DNA of 64,000 bases from Pseudomonas petrae (lineage in GTDB: Bacteria; Pseudomonadota; Gammaproteobacteria; Pseudomonadales; Pseudomonadaceae). A program made the position numbers and the translations under genes. Shown here piece after piece: positions 54,342 through 62,330 of this stretch (within the stretch, counting starts at the first letter, position 1; the number at the start of each line of letters is the position of its first letter). Where the stretch lies: positions 1 through 64,000 of the forward strand of contig NZ_JAKJXE010000004.1 in the NCBI RefSeq assembly GCF_021728295.1, given 5' to 3'. The notes beneath the pieces are model-generated. The model searched no databases. It was not told the DNA's origin and saw nothing but the letters and a program-made list of their open reading frames with translations.

Positions 54342-55325
54342 TTACAGATCGAGCACCAACGGCCCTGAAGCCGGGACTGCGCAGCAGATCAGCACGTGGT
54401 CCGGCGCCGGCATTTCAGCGGGCGGGACCGGGTAATGCACCTGGCCACTGATGAGCCGGGTCTTGCAGGTGCCGCAGGATCCGCCGCGACAGCTGAACTC
54501 CGGGCTCAGCCCGCCGCTTTCGGCCAGTTCCAGCAAGCTGCCACCGGCGGGCTGCCAGCGCGCTTCCTTGGCGGAGCGTTCGAACACCACCGGCACCGCT
54601 TCGGTCGCGGCAGGCGGCTGCTCAAAAGCAATCGCTCGGGAATCACCGCTTCGCTTGAGGCTGGACGGGCCGAAGGTCTCGGCATGGATGCGCTCGTCGC
54701 GAATGTGCAGGGCGCGCAGGCCGTCGTAGATTTCCTGGGTAAAGGCCGCCGGCCCGCACACATAGAAATCAAAATCGTCGAACGGCAGCAGCGCCTTGAG
54801 CAGATCGAGGTCGATGCGGCCGGTCAGGTGAAAATCCTCACCCACACGCGCCGACGTTTCCGGCTGGCTCAGCACCCGGATCGCTGTCAACTGATCGCCG
54901 GCCCTGGCAATGAGTGTGTCCACTTCTTCGCGAAACGCCAGGTCGGCCAGACGACGTGCACTCTGGATGAACCACGTCGCCCGCCCGCCCCGCACCCGTT
55001 TGCCTTCGTAAATGACTTCTCGCAGCATCGACAGCATGGGCGTGACCCCGATGCCTGCACCCAGCAGCACCAGCGGCCGGCGCTCTTGCGGATGCAACAC
55101 GAAACTGCCCTGGGGTGCCCGCGCCTGGAGCAGATCGCCGACCTTGACCTGATCGTGCAGATACGCCGAGGCCAGTCCGTCCCGCTTGACGCTGATGCGG
55201 AAGAATCCGTCGGACGGCGCGCTGGACAGGCTGTACGTGCGAATCAGCGGCGGCGTACGACCTTGCTGCGATGGGGAGAGCGCCAGCCGCAGCGGCAGAT
55301 GCTGACCGGCCTTGAACGCGGGCAA
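54342..55325 (-). CDS. C-terminal part of the split fusion: FAD/NAD reductase with 2Fe-2S domain
   Basis: The flavin domain (AGQHLPLRL, IRTYSLSSAP), the NAD domain (PLVLLGAGIGVTPMLSML) and the plant-type ferredoxin domain (CRGGSCGTCKTRL, then CC) are present. It would pass electrons from NAD(P)H to the PNPOx-like half or another partner. It is read in the same frame as the upstream part, beyond the stop. Confidence 0.6.
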   Translation of the reverse strand: MPAFKAGQHLPLRLALSPSQQGRTPPLIRTYSLSSAPSDGFFRISVKRDGLASAYLHDQVKVGDLLQARAPQGSFVLHPQERRPLVLLGAGIGVTPMLSMLREVIYEGKRVRGGRATWFIQSARRLADLAFREEVDTLIARAGDQLTAIRVLSQPETSARVGEDFHLTGRIDLDLLKALLPFDDFDFYVCGPAAFTQEIYDGLRALHIRDERIHAETFGPSSLKRSGDSRAIAFEQPPAATEAVPVVFERSAKEARWQPAGGSLLELAESGGLSPEFSCRGGSCGTCKTRLISGQVHYPVPPAEMPAPDHVLICCAVPASGPLVLDL

Positions 55326-55373
55326 ACCGGCGCCGTCGGCAGGCTCGAAATAGAACGAACGAATGCCGTCGCT

Positions 55374-56411
55374 TTAGTCCTCGATCCGCGTCACCCGCAT
55401 GGGCCGCCATTGATCGCGCAGAGCATCGGCTTGCAGGCGCGCGGCAGTCTGCTGCCAGTCGCCGGTCATCAGGCTGTTCGGCGACCAACCCTGGAACTCC
55501 CAGCGCGAGCGCAACGCCGCCGGCCGACGCACCACCTGCTCCACCCGCACCTGCCAGAGCCGCTCGGCGCCTTGAAACGCCGCGATTTCCGGCCCTTCGA
55601 GAATCAACGTGACAGTGCCCGCCACCTGCAACAGCTCGCCGGTCTGAAAATCAACAAACAGCAGACCCGCCTTGGGATTGACCTGGAAATTACCCAGCGT
55701 ATTGAAAAAGAGGTTGCCGGCGAAATCCGGGATGGTCAGCACGTCGCCGTCCACCCGCACGAAACCGGCCTGACCGCCACGATGGGACACGTCCACCGAA
55801 CGATGGGGCTGCGCGCCCTCCAGGTCGACATAGCTGGCGACGAAGAAGGTGTCAGCACCACGAATGGTGGCGATCGCGGCGTCATCCAGTGCGGTCAAGC
55901 GTTGCGCAGCAGGCCGTTGCGGCAGTGTCGGCAACGGCAGCTGTTTCAATGCCCGCAGCTGAATGTACTGCGGGCAATTGCCGAACGAGTATTCGACGCT
56001 CACGGAAAAACCGTTTTCCCACACGTCGCTGATGTGGCCGTTGATGCGGTTGCGACGGCGGGTGTGCAGGTCGATGCCAAGCATGCCCAACGCCGCACCC
56101 GGCGCAAATTCGGCGCCAGACGGGTCGTCGGCATCGAGGCGTCGGGTAATGTCCAGACGCCTGGCATCGGGGGAATGGATAAACCCCGACTGGGCGTCCA
56201 GCAGGGTCGCCCACGGCCAGCCTTCATTGTCGACGGCGCCGAGAATCAGATACGGCAGGTGCTCGTAGAACTCACGGTGCTGATCGGGCATGTAGTCGCG
56301 AATGACGCGCTTGCCCAAGGTTTCCATGCGCTCCGCAACGCCGACTTTGGCCTGCAGAGCGCGCTCGCCGGAATGCCATGGCGATGGTATTTCAGTGCGA
56401 ATATCGTTCAT
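55374..56411 (-). CDS. N-terminal part of the split fusion: pyridoxamine 5'-phosphate oxidase-like
   Basis: A 345-residue PNPOx-like split-barrel protein, probably flavin-binding. It ends where the reductase half would follow. The gene starts 28 bases after GST, in the same operon. Whether this half is active alone is unknown. Confidence 0.7.
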   Translation of the reverse strand: MNDIRTEIPSPWHSGERALQAKVGVAERMETLGKRVIRDYMPDQHREFYEHLPYLILGAVDNEGWPWATLLDAQSGFIHSPDARRLDITRRLDADDPSGAEFAPGAALGMLGIDLHTRRRNRINGHISDVWENGFSVSVEYSFGNCPQYIQLRALKQLPLPTLPQRPAAQRLTALDDAAIATIRGADTFFVASYVDLEGAQPHRSVDVSHRGGQAGFVRVDGDVLTIPDFAGNLFFNTLGNFQVNPKAGLLFVDFQTGELLQVAGTVTLILEGPEIAAFQGAERLWQVRVEQVVRRPAALRSRWEFQGWSPNSLMTGDWQQTAARLQADALRDQWRPMRVTRIED

Positions 56412-56439
56412 GGCGCGAACTCCCTGGCATCACATAGCG

Positions 56440-57063
56440 TTACTTGACCAAGCCTGCTGCCGTGCGCGGCATTGGCGTAAAGCCCGGCAGGTTCTCGATG
56501 CGTGCCAGCCATGCCTGCACGTTGACGTATTCGTCCAGCGAAACATTCCCTTCAGGCGCGTGGGCGATGTAGCTGTAGGCGGCGACATCGGCGATGGTGG
56601 GGTGATCGGTGGCGAGAAATTCGCGGCCAGTCAGGTGCTGATCAATAACGCGAAGCGCGTCGTGGGCACGCTGAATCGTGTCTTTCGGATCGAAGCCCGC
56701 GCCGAAAACGGTGATCAGACGCGCCCGCGCCGGGCCCAGATAAATCGCGCCGGACGCGGCAGACAACCAGCGCTGCACCTGCGCTGCGCCCTCGGGATCA
56801 TTCGGCAACCAGCGGCCCGACGTGTCGTACTTCTTCGCCAGGTACACCAGGATCGCCGTTGAATCGGCGACGATGACGCCGTTGTCTTCAATCACCGGCA
56901 CTTGGCCGAAGGCGTTGATGGCCAGGAATTCCGGCTTCTTCTGCTCTCCCTTGGCCAGGTCAACGAACTGAATGTTCGGCGCAAGTCCCAGCAGCGACAA
57001 CATCAGCTCGGCGCGATGAGAGTGGCCGGACAGCGGGAAGTGATAGAGCGTGATGGCGGTCAT
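56440..57063 (-). CDS. Glutathione S-transferase
   Basis: A 207-residue GST with a thioredoxin-fold N terminus (LYHFPLSGHSHRAELMLSLL, FGQVPVIEDNG, ADSTAILVYLA) and an all-helical C terminus. I start at ATG 57063 with GGAG 8 bases upstream; the frame is open to 57186. It leads the operon with the split PNPOx-reductase gene. The substrate is unknown. Confidence 0.9.
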   Translation of the reverse strand: MTAITLYHFPLSGHSHRAELMLSLLGLAPNIQFVDLAKGEQKKPEFLAINAFGQVPVIEDNGVIVADSTAILVYLAKKYDTSGRWLPNDPEGAAQVQRWLSAASGAIYLGPARARLITVFGAGFDPKDTIQRAHDALRVIDQHLTGREFLATDHPTIADVAAYSYIAHAPEGNVSLDEYVNVQAWLARIENLPGFTPMPRTAAGLVK

Positions 57064-57365
57064 GGGGTTGGCTCCTGGGCAAGTGGGTCGACTCAGCGTG
57101 GGGCGGCGGTGCCGCAGTGGTGTGCCGCGCTGGTGGAACGGATAGTGGGCCTGCCTGCCGAACTGGGGAATGACCAGAAAAAGCAATCCACTGTTTCACC
57201 GTGTGAAATGCCCGGCGTGAAACCGTGCTGCCGAGGCCGCTTTGATGGCTGAGCATCCGGGTGTCTGCAACATTCAGAAATATCCGCTTGACGTTGGCCC
57301 GAGGGCTGAGCGTTCATATTGCAGTACAGCCATCATCCAATTGCTCCGCTTTCTGGTGAATTCCC
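57064..57365. other. Divergent intergenic region, GST/MFS
   Basis: 302 bases between divergent start codons must carry both promoters. TTGACG occurs at 57289-57294, but no -10 lies at the right distance. I see no gene, repeat or operator here. Confidence 0.4.
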
Positions 57366-58661
57366 ATGGTTTCCTCTGTTCTGGCGGCTTCTCTGTCGCG
57401 CCGTCGCATTCACTACAGCTGGGTGATCCTGGCCGTCACCTTCCTGACCATGTTGGTCATGGCCGGCGCAGTGGGCGCGCCCGGGGTGTTCATCCGGCCG
57501 CTGCAAGCGGAATTCGGCTGGGACACGGCCGAGATTTCTTCGGCGCTGGCGATACGTTTTGCCCTGTTCGGGCTGGTCGGTCCTTTTGCCGCCGCGTTCA
57601 TGAACCACTTCGGCGTGCGCAAGGTGGTGCTGGCCGCACTGACGCTGGTCGCCAGCGGCATGGTCTTGTCGCTGTTCATGACCCAGTTCTGGCAGTTGGT
57701 GGTCCTGTGGGGCGTGGTGGTTGGCTTCGGCACAGGGCTGACGGCGATGGTGCTTGGCGCCACCGTCGCGACCCGCTGGTTCTCAAAACATCGCGGCCTG
57801 GCGATGGGTTTGCTGTCGGCCAGTTCTGCCACGGGCCAACTGGTGTTCATGCCGATGCTGGCGAACCTGACCGAGCATTTCGGCTGGCGCACGGCACTGG
57901 CGAGCATCTGCACGGCCATCGTGATTGCGGGCGTGGCGGTGCTGGCGTTGATGCGCAACCGCCCTGCCGATCTGCAACTGCCGCTCTACGGCGACGAGGA
58001 GGTTCAACCCGTTGCCGCGAGTTCCCAGACCTTCGTTCAGCTGCTGATCACGCCGTTGCGGGTCCTGCGCGACGTGTCGAAAACCTGGACGTTCTGGGTG
58101 CTGTTCATGACGTTTTTCATCTGTGGCGCCAGCACCAACGGCCTGATTCAGACGCACTTCATCAGCCTGTGCGGCGACTACGGCCTGGCCGCAACCACGG
58201 CGGCCGGCATGCTGGCGGTGATGGGGATTTTCGATTTCTTCGGCACCATCGGTTCCGGCTGGCTGTCGGACCGCTTCGATAATCGCTGGCTGCTGTTCTG
58301 GTACTACGGCTTTCGCGGCGTGTCGCTGGTGCTGCTGCCGTTTCTGGATTTCACCGTGTTCGGGCTCTCGGTGTTTGCCCTGTTGTACGGGCTGGACTGG
58401 ATCGCCACGGTGCCGCCCACAGTGAAGCTGACCGCCCAGCGATTTGGCACCGAGCGCGCCAATATCGTGTTCGGCTGGGTGTTCGCCGGGCATCAGCTGG
58501 GTGCTGCGTTTGCCGCCTTCGGCGCCGGATGGACACGCACGCATTTCGCCACGTACCTGCCGGCGTTTTTCATTTCCGGCCTGCTGTGCGCGATTGCCGC
58601 GTTGATCGCGCTGTCCATCGTGCCGCCGGTGAAAACGGCCAAGGTTGCCGCTACCTCATAA
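57366..58661 (+). CDS. MFS transporter (OFA/monocarboxylate-like)
   Basis: A 431-residue transporter with 12 predicted helices and the family patterns GAPGVFIRPLQAEFGW near the N terminus and GSGWLSDRFDNRW in the central loop. It resembles oxalate/formate or monocarboxylate antiporters. Divergent from GST, so possibly co-regulated. The substrate is not predictable. Confidence 0.85.
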   Translation: MVSSVLAASLSRRRIHYSWVILAVTFLTMLVMAGAVGAPGVFIRPLQAEFGWDTAEISSALAIRFALFGLVGPFAAAFMNHFGVRKVVLAALTLVASGMVLSLFMTQFWQLVVLWGVVVGFGTGLTAMVLGATVATRWFSKHRGLAMGLLSASSATGQLVFMPMLANLTEHFGWRTALASICTAIVIAGVAVLALMRNRPADLQLPLYGDEEVQPVAASSQTFVQLLITPLRVLRDVSKTWTFWVLFMTFFICGASTNGLIQTHFISLCGDYGLAATTAAGMLAVMGIFDFFGTIGSGWLSDRFDNRWLLFWYYGFRGVSLVLLPFLDFTVFGLSVFALLYGLDWIATVPPTVKLTAQRFGTERANIVFGWVFAGHQLGAAFAAFGAGWTRTHFATYLPAFFISGLLCAIAALIALSIVPPVKTAKVAATS

Positions 58662-58845
58662 GCCGCTTAAAACCACTGCCGCGCGGTCGGCCACATCCCA
58701 TAACCCACGGCCATCAGCGCCTCCCTTCGTCCGGGTTCCTTCACTCCGGTCTCGCTCCGTGGGCCCTGCGTTCAGCCTGCACCCAAGTCGCGTATCGCGG
58801 TGATTGGGCTTTTTGCGTATGAAGATCAAAAGCAGATCAACAGCT

Positions 58846-58937
58846 TCCCGGCTAAAGCCGGTCCTACAGTCATAACCAGCGTTAATCCCACTGGATCCAT
58901 GCGATGCCCTGGCAGGAGCGGCTTTAGCCGGGAACAG
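58846..58937. repeat. REP pair, ACCGGCTTTAGCCGGGAA type
   Basis: TTCCCGGCTAAAGCCGGTCC faces GGAGCGGCTTTAGCCGGGAA. The remaining 530 bases between the MFS and binding-protein genes show no gene or clear promoter. Confidence 0.75.
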
Positions 58938-59194
58938 GCCTGTTCAGGCACTGGAGATCGGTGCTCGCCCCGTGATGTGCGTCGTCAGGACGTCGGGAAG
59001 GTGGCGAGAGGTTGGGCGCGGCGGCCGGCGAACCGGATTCGTCTGTTCAAGCTGTTAGGATGGCCGGCAGGATGCCGTCTCAAGTGACGGGTTATTCAGC
59101 CGATATCCCGGTGTGCAAGGCAGTCGGTTACGGTTGCGCCGGAATGTTCACGGCCCGGAATCTCTCGCTTCTGCACTCCATGAGGTAGTTATCG

Positions 59195-59992
59195 ATGACA
59201 CTCCATTCGCTCATTCACACACTGGGCAGCGCACTCTGTGTGGCGCTGTTGCTGTGCGTGGGCTCGGGCGCGTCTGGAGCTGAATCGATTCATTCTGACC
59301 CGGCTCGTGTCGAGATCCATGTTGTCACCGAAGAACTCCCGCCCTACAACATGACCCGCGACGGGGTGCTCACCGGTATGAGCACCGAGGTGGTTCAGGC
59401 GGTGTTGAAGGAGGTCAATGTGCAGGCCTCCATTCAGTCCATGCCCTGGGCGCGGGCTTATGACCTGGCGCTGCACACCCCCAACGTGCTGATCTACTCG
59501 ATCACCCGCACCGCCGAGCGCGAGCGGCTGTTCAAGTGGGTCGGCACCATCGCCGCGTCGCGCTGGTTTCTGTATTCATCTGCCAGCCATCCCGTCACGC
59601 TCCTGAGCCTGGACGACGCCCGGGACTGGCAGACCGCGACGGTCAACAAAGACGTCGGCGAGCAGTACCTGATGGCGCGCAAGTTCGTGATCGGCCACCA
59701 GCTGCAATCGAGCAACCGCTACGAATTCAATTACCAGAAACTGCAGACCGGCCACGTCGACCTGTGGATTTCCAACGAGCTCAACGCTTACTACCTCGCC
59801 CGGCAGGTCGGCGATGACCCCACCCGGACGCTGGTGCAGTCCCTGCACTTAAAAGAGCTGGAAGAAGCCGGCGGCATCAACATGGCGTTCAGCGTCGGCA
59901 CACCCGACGCCACGGTGCAGCTGTTTCAGAAAGCCCTGGACACCCTTCGCGCCAACGGCACCTACGACGCCATCGCGCGCAAGTGGCAATGA
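59195..59992 (+). CDS. Periplasmic solute-binding protein (bac_3 type), first copy
   Basis: A 265-residue exported protein: signal peptide about 1-29 (ending SGAES), then a type II periplasmic binding fold (VVTEELPPYNMTRDGVLTGM). It lacks transporter genes nearby. GAGGTAG precedes the ATG. The PWARAYD, NVLIY and LFKWVG motifs are shared with the second copy at 61369. The stop overlaps the diguanylate cyclase start as ATGA, so the two are coupled. It probably senses a small ligand and relays it to the cyclase. Confidence 0.85.
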   Translation: MTLHSLIHTLGSALCVALLLCVGSGASGAESIHSDPARVEIHVVTEELPPYNMTRDGVLTGMSTEVVQAVLKEVNVQASIQSMPWARAYDLALHTPNVLIYSITRTAERERLFKWVGTIAASRWFLYSSASHPVTLLSLDDARDWQTATVNKDVGEQYLMARKFVIGHQLQSSNRYEFNYQKLQTGHVDLWISNELNAYYLARQVGDDPTRTLVQSLHLKELEEAGGINMAFSVGTPDATVQLFQKALDTLRANGTYDAIARKWQ

Positions 59993-61353
59993 GCATGCAG
60001 ATCGAAACGCCTTCCGACCCACCCGGCGACACCCGCCCGACCACCCGCACCGGACAGCGCACCGGTTCGCTGGCGCGGCGTCTGGTGCTGGCGACGCTGG
60101 CGTTCTGCGTGCTGTTCACTGCCGCGACGGTGCTGGTGCGCACCTGGTTCGCCTGGAACACCAACCTGGCGAACATGAACGCCGAGCTGACCCTAATCGA
60201 TCAGGTGTTTCAGGGCACGCTGTCCAAAGCCGTGTGGGAAATGGATGATCAGGCGCTGCAGACCCAGATCGACAGCGTGGCCACGGCGGCGCCGGTGGGC
60301 CGGGTCCAGCTGAAGATCCTGCGGCCCGGTCGCGCCCCTGAAATTCTGGAACGCCAGCACAACGGTCACACCGGCTCGATCCGCGCCCCGGCGCTGCATC
60401 GGCAGTTGACCATCGCGCCCTACCCCGGCGCGAGCGAAGTGGTCGGCGAGCTGACCATCGAAGGCGACGAAAGCCTGCTGTGGAAACGCCTGTGGAAAGA
60501 AGTCGCGATCATCATGCTCACCCAGATCATTCAGTCCCTGGCGCTCGCCGGGCTGATCATGGGGATGTTCAACCGCTCGGTGACCCTGCACGTGCGGCGC
60601 ATTGCCCGACACCTTGAGCACCTGACGCCGCTCAACCTCAAGACCCACCTGACCCTGGAGCGGCGCGGCAAGGCCGGTGACGAACTTGACCTGCTCGAAG
60701 CGGGCGTCAATGACCTGCAGGACAAACTGGCCGCGCACCTGGAGCGTCAGGCCCGCGACGAAATCGCCCTGGCCGCCAGCCGCGACCAGCTCGCCGAACT
60801 GGTCGAGCAGCGCACCGCACAGCTCAAGGCCGCCAACACGCGACTGGAAGCCCTGACCCGCTTCGATCCGCTCACGGGCCTCGCCAACCGCCGCCATTTC
60901 GACGAACTCAAGGCGCTGGAATTCAACCGCGCCTTGCGTCATCGCCAGCCGCTGTCGGTGCTGATGTGCGACATCGATTTCTTCAAGCTTTACAACGACA
61001 CCTACGGCCATGCCCGGGGCGATCAATGCCTGCGCGATGTGGCGCTGGCCATGAGCGCGCTGTTCTCGCGCTCTGGCGAACTGGTGGCGCGGCTCGGCGG
61101 CGAAGAGTTCGCCGTGCTGCTGCCGGGCCAGGATGAGCAACAGGCGCTGGCCTCGGCCGATCGCCTGCGCGGCCTGCTGGCCCGGCAACAACTGGTACAC
61201 AGCGCTTCACCGGTCTCGCCTTTCGTGACCTTGAGCATCGGCGTGGCCGAGCTCGACCCGGCGAACATGGAGCACTTCGATCAACTGCTGCAGAGTGCCG
61301 ACCGGGCGCTGTACCGGGCGAAAAGCCAGGGCCGGGACCGCTGTGTGATCTGA
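59989..61353 (+). CDS. Membrane diguanylate cyclase with periplasmic sensor domain
   Basis: A 454-residue protein. TM1 is about 28-50, a periplasmic domain about 52-160 (VWEMDDQALQTQIDSVA pattern of a Cache-like sensor) follows, and TM2 is about 168-192. A HAMP-like/coiled-coil linker leads to the GGDEF domain (about 285-454) with active site GGEEF near 370-374. Residues RSGE, in the RxxD inhibitory-site position, carry Glu in place of Asp. No EAL domain follows. It would make c-di-GMP in response to a periplasmic signal, likely through the flanking binding proteins. Confidence 0.9.
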   Translation: MSMQIETPSDPPGDTRPTTRTGQRTGSLARRLVLATLAFCVLFTAATVLVRTWFAWNTNLANMNAELTLIDQVFQGTLSKAVWEMDDQALQTQIDSVATAAPVGRVQLKILRPGRAPEILERQHNGHTGSIRAPALHRQLTIAPYPGASEVVGELTIEGDESLLWKRLWKEVAIIMLTQIIQSLALAGLIMGMFNRSVTLHVRRIARHLEHLTPLNLKTHLTLERRGKAGDELDLLEAGVNDLQDKLAAHLERQARDEIALAASRDQLAELVEQRTAQLKAANTRLEALTRFDPLTGLANRRHFDELKALEFNRALRHRQPLSVLMCDIDFFKLYNDTYGHARGDQCLRDVALAMSALFSRSGELVARLGGEEFAVLLPGQDEQQALASADRLRGLLARQQLVHSASPVSPFVTLSIGVAELDPANMEHFDQLLQSADRALYRAKSQGRDRCVI

Positions 61354-61368
61354 ACCGAGAGGAATGCC

Positions 61369-62109
61369 ATGGGAAAAAATCATCGTCAGCGCAGCGTTCT
61401 GGCCACTTTCCTGATGCTGTTCGTGTGCCTGAACGCCGGCGCCACGACGCTGCAAGTGGTGACCGAAGACTCCTCATACAGCGCCCTCGAAGGCGGCAAA
61501 GTGATCGGGGTGGCCAGCGAAGTGGTCGAGATGACCCTCGCCAACGCAGGCATCACCGATTACCACATGGCGTTGTACCCATGGGCGCGGGCCTACGACA
61601 TCGCTCGCCTGGAAGCGAACGTGCTGATCTACCCGATGATTCGCAGCAGCGCACGCGAGGCACTGTTCAAGTGGGTCGGTGAGCTGGAACAGGTCACCCC
61701 GTCGTTTTACAAACTCCGCGAGCGCCGCGATGTGGTGGTCAAGGCCTTGCAGGACGCCAGCCGTTACACCGTCGGGGTCGTGCGCGATGACTCGCGGCAG
61801 CAGTACCTGGAGGGCAAGGGTTTCAGCAGGATGGTGGTCTCGCCCAATAACCTCGACAACCTGCGCAAACTGATCAGCGGCCAGGTCGAGCTGATCCCCA
61901 TGCCCGAGCGCGAGGCGCGGGAGCAATGCGCCGATCTGCACATCGCGTTCGAGGACCTGGAAAGCGTCTTCACCCTCGACGAACTGTCCAAAGGTCTCTA
62001 CGTCGCCCTTAGCGCCAGCACCCCGGAGGAGACAGTGCAACGAATCGCCGCTGCATTCGCCCTGCTCAAGCAGGACGGCACGGTGGACAAGGTCATCGCG
62101 GGCCATTAA
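61369..62109 (+). CDS. Periplasmic solute-binding protein (bac_3 type), second copy
   Basis: A 246-residue exported protein, signal peptide about 1-25 (ending NAGAT). Binding fold VVTEDSSYSALEGGKVIGVA; shared motifs with the first copy are PWARAYDIA, NVLIYPMIR and LFKWVG. It begins 15 bases after the cyclase with GAGAGGAA upstream. The three genes appear to be one operon. Confidence 0.85.
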   Translation: MGKNHRQRSVLATFLMLFVCLNAGATTLQVVTEDSSYSALEGGKVIGVASEVVEMTLANAGITDYHMALYPWARAYDIARLEANVLIYPMIRSSAREALFKWVGELEQVTPSFYKLRERRDVVVKALQDASRYTVGVVRDDSRQQYLEGKGFSRMVVSPNNLDNLRKLISGQVELIPMPEREAREQCADLHIAFEDLESVFTLDELSKGLYVALSASTPEETVQRIAAAFALLKQDGTVDKVIAGH

Positions 62110-62174
62110 ACATAAGCACTCGACACCCTACGCAAAAGCGGGTTTGAAGCGGGAGGAACCGACGACTTGGCCCT

Positions 62175-62192
62175 TTCACAAAGCCTTCACAA
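62175..62192 (+). promoter_or_regulatory. Direct repeat, probable response-regulator box for eptA
   Basis: TTCACAA occurs at 62175-62181 and 62186-62192, exactly 11 bases apart. This is the spacing of OmpR-family (PmrA/ColR-type) sites, about 140 bases upstream of a lipid A modification gene that such regulators often control. Confidence 0.5.
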
Positions 62193-62330
62193 TCGATTTG
62201 GAAAAATCCGCGCGGTCTGTCCCGCCTACCTCCCGGCAGCCATTGACTGACTCACCTGACGTCTCGGCCCCAAGGATGGAAATGCCTGATGCATCCGCAT
62301 CCCAAGCATTGCGCGGCCTCTTATACGGAA

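Larger units (their letters stand above)
54342..56411 (-). pseudogene. PNPOx-like / ferredoxin reductase fusion gene interrupted by an in-frame TAA
   Basis: Residues flanking the stop at 55374-55376 stay in the same frame. Translation reads RVTRIED, stop, then SDGIRSFYFEPADGAG and on into an FAD-binding reductase. One continuous protein of about 689 residues is expected: PNPOx-like domain, FAD/NAD reductase, then a 2Fe-2S domain. A single G to T change (GAA to TAA) would explain the break. The second half lacks a proper start (only a TTG inside the first beta strand), so it is unlikely to be made separately. Alternatives are read-through or a base error in this copy. Confidence 0.7.

Noticed and set aside
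54396..56447. 683-codon plus-strand frame opposite the split fusion gene
   Set aside because: Its length comes from the GC-rich opposite strand; the minus-strand domains are recognisable, these are not.
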